A stretch of DNA of 22,771 nucleotides from Mesostigma viride. Its lineage: Eukaryota > Streptophyta > Mesostigmatophyceae > Mesostigmatales > Mesostigmataceae. The notes beneath the pieces were generated by a model. The model was not told where the DNA came from. It searched no databases and saw nothing but the letters and a program-made list of their open reading frames with translations. Shown one piece after another: positions 9,220 to 17,313 of the stretch (the stretch's first letter is position 1; every line of letters starts with the position of its first letter). The stretch covers positions 1-22,771 of the forward strand of contig RPFO01001779.1 in NCBI GenBank assembly GCA_009746045.1. Direction: 5' to 3'. Made by a program: the position numbers and the translations under genes.

Positions 9220-10186
9220 TGTCACGGACGCGAGCTATGTCATCGGGCGGCGCCCACTATGCACAAGACCGGTGACGTGCGCAAGGAATTTGTTTTCTAC
9301 GCATTTTCGACAAAGGCTAGTGACCGGGGGGGACACTAGCACTTGCAGCATAAGAGCGGACGAAAGTGTACGTGCATGCGCGCCGGGCCAGGCACAGCTG
9401 GGCGCGCAGCACTGACTTGAGCGGACGGCAGCACAAGTGCGCAGCGTCGAGAGGATCATACGCGTGTTAGTGGACAGCTGGAGCTGAAGCTGGACTGCTG
9501 GACTTCAACAGCGCCGAGGCTATTGACAGGCCAGGTGTCTTTGTGGTGTAGAATAGCGGGTCAACGTTATGAGGACTGGACAGAAAATGGAAAAGGACAA
9601 TTTGCGGTGCGGAGCCAGATCGCTGGAATGAATGCGAAATCGCTGGCAGCCCTACAAAGGGATTTCTTCTAGAAAGGAACGATTAGACGCAATGTTTGCT
9701 GGGCCACTCACACGCAAGGTGTGAGCGTGCAGATTGTCTGAAGGATATTATGCTTCGACCTTGCTGGACGTGACTCAATGTCGGACATTCCCAGGGACAG
9801 AAATGCCGGAGCCTCTAGGAGATGAGATCGGCAACAGGGTAGCAATTTAGATTTGTCGGGATGCCTTCCTGCTTTTGTTGGCATGTGTGGTAGAAAGCCA
9901 GGACGGCAACTGGAATGCGGTTTCTATTTGCATGGTTCAGGCAGCAAGATAGTTTTGGCATTCCTGGCTGGACTGACAAGTGTGGCGTGTGTCATGCGTG
10001 TGGCATGCATGACGAATGGTTTGGTTCATAGTCGAAGAGGACTCTCACGCAGCGTGTAGTCTCTTCGAGTCTCTCGTTAGTGGCCTTCGTGTTTCTCCCT
10101 TTCCTTGGGAGCAAGGCCGGTAGCATGTCATGGAGCGCTGCCTAACTGCGGGCTCGTGAGCATGGAGTGCATCGATATTGAGACTA

Positions 10187-10471
10187 TCAACGTGTTGTAA
10201 TTGTATTAACTTTCTCAATAAATTCCGCATGTGCGGCTTCATCATCAGACTGTGCAAAGTGTGTGTTGTGAAAGCATTGTTCTATAGCAGGGGAGGCAAA
10301 AGCACCCTCTTGCACCATCATATTGTCGCAATTAGAGTAGTTGGAGCGTCTAGCTAACGCCCCAGCAAGGATATTCAAACGCGGCACGCGACGGTACACA
10401 AGGGGATCAAGAAGGTGGTCATCAGGCACGAGGGACAGTTCCTTGTCCTCGGCTGAGAGCCCTCTTTTCAT
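10187..10471 (-). other. Antisense ORF of 94 codons at the inner end of R1
   Basis: It starts with ATG exactly at the repeat boundary (MKRGLSAEDKELSLVPDDHL) and ends ITTR-stop. Composition is balanced and protein-like (LVYRRVPRLNILAGALARRS). The same ORF is present unchanged in R2. I do not recognise it. It may be a captured host exon, an antisense gene, or chance; its conservation is uninformative because the repeats are nearly identical. Confidence 0.3.
10217..10222 (+). terminator. Polyadenylation signal AATAAA in R1
   Basis: AATAAA occurs in TTTCTCAATAAATTCCG, with a TGTAA (the signal typical of green algae) a little upstream in GTGTTGTAATTG. The copy in R2 at 19961-19966 would end the full-length transcript, so RNA would run from R1 into R2. 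Confidence 0.55.
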
Positions 10472-10473
10472 TA

Positions 10474-10745
10474 CTCGAAGAGACTAGCTCCATCTGCAAA
10501 GGAACATTTTCATTTCAGCAAAGAGAGACGGTGTGCAGTTTTCTGGGGAAGACTAGCACACATAGTGGCCTGATCAACCATTAAGTCTTTCAGATTAGAC
10601 CGTTGCTACTTGGTAGTGGTTGTGGCAGTTTATGTCATATCACACTAGGTCGGTCACAGCGTTTTTGGCAAGCCACGCAGGCTGTGCCAACACGGGCGTC
10701 GACACCGACGGGCAGGAGCTCTCCAGGGTCGATACCACCATCAAC
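10474..10745 (+). other. Leader between R1 and gag of element 3
   Basis: This 272-bp stretch begins CTCGAAGAGACTAGCTCC. I find no TGG-starting primer-binding site next to the repeat; TGGTAGTGG occurs only near 10611. The gag frame is already open from 10620 with an ATG at 10632 in poor context, so part of this stretch could be translated. Confidence 0.5.
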
Positions 10746-13700
10746 ATGTCAGGAACTGACCCCACAGCATCAGGCAGTGGTGGGTCAGCGCCGGCAGCTA
10801 CGGGCGGTCAAGCAACTGACCCGCCCAGCGGTCGTCTCGGCACTAGTGCGGACACCGCTTTGTTAGGTAATGGAGCGCCTTCCCTTTCTTCGGCAGGGGA
10901 CGGTGGTGCTCTTACCCAAGTGCTGCGCCTGCTGCAAGAGCAAGCGGCAGAGCTGGCGGCACTCCGAGCTCAGCAAGCGACGCAGTTATCGCAACAGGCG
11001 ACGCTTGTTGAAGAAACTGTGCGACTTGCTTTGGAGCGCGCGGAATCTACGGCTGAAGCGAGGCGTGCTACGGAGCGCGCTGAGCAACGGCGGCAGGCGG
11101 AGGCAACCACGGAAGCTGCACGCGCCTGCCAAGCTGCGGCCCAACGCGACGCCGAGGCCAGGCAGGCTGCCGACGAGGAGGCCGCTGCCGAGGAAGCGCG
11201 GCGACATGAGGCGCTGCGTGACCAACGCGGACACTTCGACGAAGAGCGCAGTGGGACAGGTCCACTACGCAACGTTGAGCCCAGTCAGCCACGCGTCGGA
11301 CCAAGCGGTCAACGGCGGGGCGACGGGGAAATGGCGCAGGATGACGAGCTGCAGCCGAACGTCGGTCGGGTAGGCACCCGGTCGACTGCCGACGCATCTT
11401 ATACGCTGGGGGGGAACCTACGGGCACCCAACCAAGGCACGTTATCGTGGCGCGGCGGGTATGGTGCAGCCCCCAGGGGGGGAGCATCAGGTGGCTTGTT
11501 TAGCACAGGTCGGCCACCCATGACGGCGGCAGCAACGCCGTTGGGTGGCACCGCAGGGCGGCCCAGGCTTGGCGGCACTCGGTCAGACTTCGGCTGGGGC
11601 CAAGTCGATCGGGAGGTAGCCAGCATACCATGGGGTGAGGGCGACGACGTCCAGCGACCCCACCGCATGCCGTACGGCGTGCATGGCGAATCCACTCGTG
11701 TGCCATCGCTGCCCAAGGTGGAGCTTCGCGAGAAGTTCACCTCAGCAGGCACGGGTGCGACTTTAGAGGAAGCCTATGAGCTCTTCCGAGCTCATTGTAA
11801 CACTTATCGTTATGCCTCGGGGTATCCTCTTCGCCATGAGATGGTGATGGATTTTATTCACCTTTTTTTCCATGACCTGACCAAGAAGAAGGTCCAGGTT
11901 TTGGTCCAGCATTACCGAGCGCTCGTGGACCGATGTCATCGCACGGACATATGGTTTGCGCTCACGGACATGGGCACACCGGATCTCGACTCGATCATCT
12001 TCGATGTCGACCCGGCAGAGCAGCTGTGGCAGCAACTGCGGCTGGAGTACCCAGTTGAGCACGTCAAGGCCATCGCGGAATGGAATGGAGCGTTCACCGT
12101 CGCCGAGGGTGAGGATCCGGCTTTCTCCCTTGACCGGCTTCTCGCGTTTGCGGGCAAAGTGCCTGATTATACGCAGACCAAGGCTTGCCGGTTATGGCGG
12201 AGTGCAGTGCCCCTGCTGGCCATCGATCTTCCGGAGCCGCCCGGTGGGGAGTGGACTTTGGTGACTCTCTGTGCAGCATTCAAGCGGCTGCTCAGGAAGC
12301 GTGCGGAAGGCGAGAAGGGTATCTCGTCTGAGCTGGCTGAGATGCGCAAGAAGATGGCTGAGATGGAGAAGGCCATCGCGGTCAAGGGTGGCCAGCGGCT
12401 GCCTGGTGCGGGGCGCGGTGAATATGTCGGCACTCAGGGTGGTGGCAACGCCGGTCACGGGGGCAGCGGCGGTGGCGGTCAGGGTGGCAGCGGCGGTGGC
12501 GGTCAGGGTGGCAGTGGCGGTGTCAGTCGTGGTGGCGGCGGCAGTGGCTACGGTGGTCGGGGTCGCGGTGGTGGTCGAGGCGGAGGCGGTCGTCCGCCGT
12601 CATCGGATGGGACTCAGGAGGCGCAGGGCGTGCAAGGCGCGCTGGGCGCACCCACCCCGTCACGCGGTAAATGTTACCTTTGCGACAAGGATGGGCACCT
12701 TAGTCGCGAGTGTCCAAGCCGCTGCACGAAGCCGCATGGGGCAGACACGAAGTGGCACCTGATGAACAAGTGTCCAGCCGCGGGCATCAAGACGGTCCAC
12801 TTCGCCGAGATGGCGGGCAAGACCGACTCGATGGAAGCCCAGGTGGCTGCCATCAAGCATGGTGAGGAGGCGACGGCGCCCCCCAACCAATTCGCGACGG
12901 TGTACCGGGAGGACCCATTCTGGGCGCCCATGCCGGGTGACGTCGAGATCAACGCTGCGGAGGCTACCAAAGGCAAGCAGGCACGCAGCCCGCTTTCTTT
13001 TCAGCAGGCACCCATGTTGCCTGCCGGGCAGTTGCCCGCGTCCTTTTCCATGCCGCTGGCTGGGGTGCAATCTGCTTTTGAGCATGCGAACCCTGCTGGG
13101 CTGGAGCAGCGTAGGCGATTGGCGCCTGTGTACCCAATGCCGTTCATTGTGGACGTACCCATGTTTTCAGCACGGCAGGTGGTCGACACCTTCGGGCAGA
13201 AGGGGGTTGAGTGGCTGGGGTCGGTTGTGTCCGAGATCCAGTTGTTCGCAGATGGGCATGATGTGCGCACCTTGCGCAATTCTGAGTCCGTCACCTACGG
13301 GCGTCAGCCGGTAGAAGCCGCAGTGCCCGTGGTGCAAGCGGGAGTGGTCAGCACAAGTAGCCAGCAGCGCACTAGTGCAGTTCCCCAGGTTCCCACGGTG
13401 GTTCCATACCCCAATGGTGAGCCGTCCATAGCGTTCCAAGCAGTTGGAGCCTGTGGAGATGTATGGAGCGACATGGTGACATGTCCGTTGGTTGGCGCAG
13501 TCAAGCTTGATAGCGGTGCTCAGCCGCTAGTCATCAGCACAGACTTGGCCACCATGCTGAACCTGACCTACGAGAACGGTGGCTTAGTAGAAAGCCCCGT
13601 GTCTGTGTCAGGTTGGCAGGGTCCGGCTAGTAAGCCGTACGCTATGACGGCGGTTAAAGTCAACGTGATTTTCAATCCGTTGCGCGCCTCTAGCATGACC

Positions 13701-14519
13701 ACCGTGTCCGCGTATGCGCTGGTGGTCAACAAGTGTGGATATTCCGCACTACTCGGGGTGGATGTCCTTGCTCGCGCCATGGTTCAGGTGGACTATAGGG
13801 CGGAGGAGGCATCTTACATCCCTGATTGGGATGGGGCTGGCCTGAAGCGGGCCAGTGTGCCGGTCTCATGCTTCAGTTCTTCAGCCGGGGCTGCACGCCT
13901 CAACCCTTCCGCGGCTGCGGGCGTGGTGGAGGTCAGCATGGTGGAGGTACGGGCGGCGGGCTCATCGGCGTGGGACAAGCATCGGACGGTGCTGCCTCAG
14001 CCAACGGCGAGCATTGCCAAGATGCGCACGCAGTGGTCGCTGGATGCTGTGACGTCCACGCGGCAGCTGGCTATGCGCAAGCGGGTGACTGAAGCCGTCG
14101 TCACCATTCCTCAGATGGCCAGCCATGGCCTCACTTTGGTGCAACCGGGTGTCTCGGAGGCCCAAGGTAATTTTTCTGCTGCAATCTTACCGCAGGCCCC
14201 TGATTTTGCCAAGGGTGCGGTAGTGTTGGAACTGTTTGCGGGGATCGGAGGGGGCATTGCAGGCTTTTTGGCCGCAGGCGGCGTGTGCCGTAAACTCATC
14301 GCGGTAGAGCCATCGCACAAGGCGCGTCAGGTGTACTTCAGTCACTGTGGCGTGTTGTCGCGAGAGTATCCCGCGCAGTTTCCGCCATCAGCATGGCGTG
14401 ACCCGTTTGGGGAATGTCCTCAAGATATCCGAGCCATCGGTGAGGTGCAGGTGCAGCAGTTGTTGCGCAGGCATCATGCCATCGACTTGGTAATGCGGGT
14501 TGGGAGTGCCAGGGCCTGA
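10746..14519 (+). CDS. gag: Element 3 Gag - protease - N-terminal part of DNA methyltransferase
   Basis: ATG 10746 (MSGTDPTASGSGGSAP, A at -3) is preferred over ATG 10632. An Ala/Glu/Arg-rich coiled coil (about 10910-11260) is followed by a Gly-rich linker. A capsid-like helical domain runs about 11715-12330 (TLEEAYELFRAHCNTYRYAS). Gly-Ser repeats lie at 12457-12600 and the knuckle CYLCDKDGHLSREC (C-x2-C-x4-H-x4-C) starts at 12672. The retropepsin has KLDSGAQPLVIS (Asp codon 13509) and YSALLGVDVL. From about 14214 a C5-cytosine methyltransferase begins, with motif I ELFAGIGGGIAG (FAGIGGG at 14235-14255) and a cofactor-binding LIAVEPS. The frame is lost at about 14495 by what looks like one missing base, just before the catalytic motif, and runs to a stop at 14517. 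Confidence 0.88.
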   Translation: MSGTDPTASGSGGSAPAATGGQATDPPSGRLGTSADTALLGNGAPSLSSAGDGGALTQVLRLLQEQAAELAALRAQQATQLSQQATLVEETVRLALERAESTAEARRATERAEQRRQAEATTEAARACQAAAQRDAEARQAADEEAAAEEARRHEALRDQRGHFDEERSGTGPLRNVEPSQPRVGPSGQRRGDGEMAQDDELQPNVGRVGTRSTADASYTLGGNLRAPNQGTLSWRGGYGAAPRGGASGGLFSTGRPPMTAAATPLGGTAGRPRLGGTRSDFGWGQVDREVASIPWGEGDDVQRPHRMPYGVHGESTRVPSLPKVELREKFTSAGTGATLEEAYELFRAHCNTYRYASGYPLRHEMVMDFIHLFFHDLTKKKVQVLVQHYRALVDRCHRTDIWFALTDMGTPDLDSIIFDVDPAEQLWQQLRLEYPVEHVKAIAEWNGAFTVAEGEDPAFSLDRLLAFAGKVPDYTQTKACRLWRSAVPLLAIDLPEPPGGEWTLVTLCAAFKRLLRKRAEGEKGISSELAEMRKKMAEMEKAIAVKGGQRLPGAGRGEYVGTQGGGNAGHGGSGGGGQGGSGGGGQGGSGGVSRGGGGSGYGGRGRGGGRGGGGRPPSSDGTQEAQGVQGALGAPTPSRGKCYLCDKDGHLSRECPSRCTKPHGADTKWHLMNKCPAAGIKTVHFAEMAGKTDSMEAQVAAIKHGEEATAPPNQFATVYREDPFWAPMPGDVEINAAEATKGKQARSPLSFQQAPMLPAGQLPASFSMPLAGVQSAFEHANPAGLEQRRRLAPVYPMPFIVDVPMFSARQVVDTFGQKGVEWLGSVVSEIQLFADGHDVRTLRNSESVTYGRQPVEAAVPVVQAGVVSTSSQQRTSAVPQVPTVVPYPNGEPSIAFQAVGACGDVWSDMVTCPLVGAVKLDSGAQPLVISTDLATMLNLTYENGGLVESPVSVSGWQGPASKPYAMTAVKVNVIFNPLRASSMTTVSAYALVVNKCGYSALLGVDVLARAMVQVDYRAEEASYIPDWDGAGLKRASVPVSCFSSSAGAARLNPSAAAGVVEVSMVEVRAAGSSAWDKHRTVLPQPTASIAKMRTQWSLDAVTSTRQLAMRKRVTEAVVTIPQMASHGLTLVQPGVSEAQGNFSAAILPQAPDFAKGAVVLELFAGIGGGIAGFLAAGGVCRKLIAVEPSHKARQVYFSHCGVLSREYPAQFPPSAWRDPFGECPQDIRAIGEVQVQQLLRRHHAIDLVMRVGSARA

Positions 14520-14821
14520 GCCAGGCAGGGCAAGGGCGGGGGCTAGCCGATCCGCGTAGCGCGCTGTTCTGGGAACTGTTGCGTGTGGTGGGACTGTTGC
14601 AGTCGCGTCAGCCCCATCCGCCTGCGTATCTGTTTGAGAACGTTGTGGCGGGTGACAGCCCACATCAGGCGGTGCGGGAGGACTGGGCTACAATCGTGGC
14701 ACTCCTGGGGGAGCCCATCGTGTGTGACAACGCAGGGCTGGGTGGGCTCACGCATCGTTTGCGTGCCTATTGGACCAACGTGGCGTGTGCGACCGGTGTG
14801 CAGGCGGTCTTGGGGCCGTAG
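14495..14821 (+). pseudogene. DNA methyltransferase, catalytic middle part (second frame)
   Basis: This continues the domain of the previous block, one base out of frame. It begins AGWECQGLSQAGQGRGLADP: the catalytic Cys (codon 14507-14509) is in ECQGLS, matching motif IV with Glu where Pro is usual. FENV (Glu 14636) matches motif VI, and LTHRLRAYWTN (about 14747-14779) matches motif VIII. The stop at 14819-14821 follows a run of four G (14812-14815); a fifth G would join this frame to the next block, which carries the rest of the enzyme. No start codon is expected here. As read the enzyme is broken, but no catalytic residue is missing across the three blocks. Confidence 0.85.
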
Positions 14822-17313
14822 CAAGGCAGCATCCGAGTGTGTCTGCGGAGGTAGCATTGCCTTCCCACCTAGTCACGCAGAAGGTGGATAGCGAGGATCG
14901 CCCACCGTATGCACGCGTCAACCGGGTCGGGAGCCCCATGTGTGCACTGCCGACCCTGGTCAGTTACCAAGGGTCGACAGCATACCGTGATCGGGGTAAG
15001 GGTCTCGTTTGGGACACTACCACCGGTCTGTTGGTGCAGCCACCCGCAGAATTTCGTGAGGCCAGCATGGGTTTTCATGTCGGGGCCTCGGCGCTGCCGG
15101 GCGTGCTCGAGAGTGAGCGCTGGTCTTTGATAGGCCAGGCTATGTCGGTGTTGCAGGTCGGGTATGTGCTGCTTGCATCGGTTGCCGTGCGCCAGTCTGG
15201 GGGGGCGTCCCCAGCCAATCCGCCTCAGCAGGTTGAGGCGCGCGCAGCCAAACTGAAGCGCCCTGCAGCGACGGGGACTTCATCAGCATGGGGGTGGCGT
15301 CTGCGACAGGTGTGGACTATCATTCTCATGACCGCCCTGCTGACCAGCACCGTGCTGGCCGGCGAGCCCACGCTGCATCGGGTAATACACCGTGCGGCAC
15401 GCGAGGCTCCGGCGGTGGGTGTCACACCAGGTGTGGCAGCCTTTTCCTTGTTCCACGACGATGCGGCTAGGGCGCCGCATCTTGAGGCACATGCGGTAGC
15501 TGTGGGTGATCCCGCGGATACGCACCCCTGGGCTATTGGCGAACACCTTTCTGATGCGCAGCGCTCAGCCATGCTAAAGTGGCTAGGCACTGCAAGGGGG
15601 GCCTTCGCTTTCACAAGTGATGAACTGGGGTGTTTCAATGGTGGGACCATGCGTGTTCCATTGGACACTGACACTCCTTTGTTCCGACGCCAGCATCGCC
15701 TGAGTCAGGCCGAGTTGGATTTTGTAGCCGAGCAATGCAAGGAGTTAGAGGATGCCGGTATCATCAGGCAATCTTCCTCCAGCTATGCTGCTGCCGTTGT
15801 CGTTGCGCCCAAGAAGGACGCTATCACCGGGGCATGGACGGGTATGCGCATGGCCACCGATCTGCGGTTGCTGAATGCACACACACCCGTGGACCGTTAC
15901 CCCATGCCACGTGTGGATGATGTCCTGGATAAGATATCTCCTCATGTGAAGTTTGTGTCCTCGCTGGACCTGCGTAGCGGCTTTCATCAGATCGCAGTTG
16001 CGCCGGAGGATCAGCGGAAGCTTGCATTCTGGGGGGGCGGCAATTTGTATGAGTGGGTGCGCATGCCCTTTGGGCACCGCAACGCTAGTGCTGTTTTCCA
16101 ACGAGCTATGGACAAAGTGCTTGCAGGTCTTCCTTTCGCCGCTTGTTACATTGATGATGTAATCGTCTTTAGCGCGACATTTGAGGAGCACCTGGCGCAC
16201 TTGGAGCAGGTTCGCTTGGCTCTCGAGGAGCATAATATGCGGCTGCACCCTGAGAAGTGCAAGTTCGCCCAGCGGACCCTCTCATTCCTTGGTCATCAGA
16301 TTGTGCCGGGTGGCCGGACGCCTGATGCCGCCAAGGTCGAATCCATTGCGCAGGCCGCCGTACCCACGGATGTCTCAGGGGTGCGGGCGTATTTGGGTTT
16401 GGCTGGCTATTACCGAGGTTACATTGAGAACTTCAGCAGCAAGGTGAAGCCCTTGACCGAGTTACTCAAGAAGGGGTGCGTGTGGGCGTGGGGTCCCGCA
16501 CAGCAACGCGCCATCGAGACAATCAAGCAGGAGCTCACGTCGGCACCGATTCTGCGCGCCCCTGACTATGCTTTGCCATTTGTGTTATATACCGACTGGT
16601 CCAAGGTAGGACTGGGTGCGGTCTTGGCGCAAAAGGATGGTGATGGGCGCGAGCACGTTATTGCTTATGCTAGTCGCAGCAACAACCCAGCGGAGAGCCG
16701 GTATTCTTCCTATGAGGGGGAGGCACTGGCTGTGGTGTGGGCCATCAAGCACTTTCGCCCGTATTTATTTGGGCGCGTGTTTACTCTGGTGACAGACCAC
16801 CAGCCGCTTCAGTGGCTAATGACCAACACCAACCTGACGGGTAAGCTCGCCCGATGGGCCATGATTATCCAGGAGTACCACATGACCATTGTGCATCGGG
16901 CCGGCAAGGACCATGTCAACGCCGATGTGCTATCCCGATACGCCATGCCTACCACTGTTGACCACACTGGAGCCCGGGCCATGGGTGCCGAGGGCTCGTC
17001 TGGTTCTGTGGTCTTTGTGAACGCTGCTGGGTATGCGGCCGACGATGAGGAGGAGGCGTGGTGGCGCAGTGTCGAGTACTCTGTGGCGGACTTCGGCATC
17101 AGCGACGACCCGGTGCGGCCGTCGCCATTCACGCCATCCAAAGCTGTGTGCGCTATGGAAGAGGGTAGGTCTCTGTCCTTTGACATTGATCCTTCTCTGC
17201 AGCAGCTGATCGCTGTGCAGGCTCTCTTAGCGCGTAGCTCTCTTGCTGATTGCTACACCGCTGATATCTGGCTAGATGGTCGAGTTTGGAGCAAGTGCAG
17301 GGTGCTGTCTTGA
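14812..17313 (+). CDS. pol: Element 3 Pol: methyltransferase C-terminus, reverse transcriptase, RNase H
   Basis: The first part (14812 to about 15195) completes the methyltransferase. It holds a target-recognition-like stretch (ALPTLVSYQGSTAYR), then EFREASMGF and SLIGQAMSVLQVGYVLL, matching the C-terminal motifs IX-X. A linker with a hydrophobic segment (15310-15363) follows. The gypsy RT has MATDLRLLNAHTPVDRYPMP, SSLDLRSGFHQIAV (catalytic Asp codon 15967), MPFGHRNASAVFQ and YIDD (16147-16158). RNase H has LYTDWSKVGLGAVLAQ, YEGEALAVVWAIKHF, LVTDHQPLQWL and DHVNADVLSRY. The protein then runs through an acidic spacer to a stop at 17311-17313. The frame passes to integrase around 17265-17290, again a shift equal to one missing base. 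Confidence 0.92.
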   Translation, partial: GAVARQHPSVSAEVALPSHLVTQKVDSEDRPPYARVNRVGSPMCALPTLVSYQGSTAYRDRGKGLVWDTTTGLLVQPPAEFREASMGFHVGASALPGVLESERWSLIGQAMSVLQVGYVLLASVAVRQSGGASPANPPQQVEARAAKLKRPAATGTSSAWGWRLRQVWTIILMTALLTSTVLAGEPTLHRVIHRAAREAPAVGVTPGVAAFSLFHDDAARAPHLEAHAVAVGDPADTHPWAIGEHLSDAQRSAMLKWLGTARGAFAFTSDELGCFNGGTMRVPLDTDTPLFRRQHRLSQAELDFVAEQCKELEDAGIIRQSSSSYAAAVVVAPKKDAITGAWTGMRMATDLRLLNAHTPVDRYPMPRVDDVLDKISPHVKFVSSLDLRSGFHQIAVAPEDQRKLAFWGGGNLYEWVRMPFGHRNASAVFQRAMDKVLAGLPFAACYIDDVIVFSATFEEHLAHLEQVRLALEEHNMRLHPEKCKFAQRTLSFLGHQIVPGGRTPDAAKVESIAQAAVPTDVSGVRAYLGLAGYYRGYIENFSSKVKPLTELLKKGCVWAWGPAQQRAIETIKQELTSAPILRAPDYALPFVLYTDWSKVGLGAVLAQKDGDGREHVIAYASRSNNPAESRYSSYEGEALAVVWAIKHFRPYLFGRVFTLVTDHQPLQWLMTNTNLTGKLARWAMIIQEYHMTIVHRAGKDHVNADVLSRYAMPTTVDHTGARAMGAEGSSGSVVFVNAAGYAADDEEEAWWRSVEYSVADFGISDDPVRPSPFTPSKAVCAMEEGRSLSFDIDPSLQQLIAVQALLARSSLADCYTADIWLDGRVWSKCRVLS

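Larger units (their letters stand above)
9220..10473 (+). repeat. R1: left long repeat of element 3 (LTR lacking the A segment)
   Basis: The repeat runs from TGTCACGGACGCG to CTCTTTTCATTA (about 1,254 bp). Relative to R2 it lacks one C near 9245 and has an extra AT at 9376-9377 and an extra CATG near 10004-10011. It abuts element 2 directly, without the 143-bp A segment that precedes R2. An AATAAA lies at 10217-10222. No long sense ORF is present; the stretch otherwise appears to be non-coding LTR sequence. Confidence 0.92.

Noticed and set aside
10611-10630. Primer-binding site of element 3 at TGGTAGTGGTTG
   Set aside because: It lies about 140 bp from the end of R1, too far for a standard site, and no matching tRNA is known to me.
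14490-14520. Programmed -1 frameshift at the methyltransferase break
   Set aside because: There is no X-XXY-YYZ slippery heptamer near 14495, and a single extra G explains the join with no residue lost.
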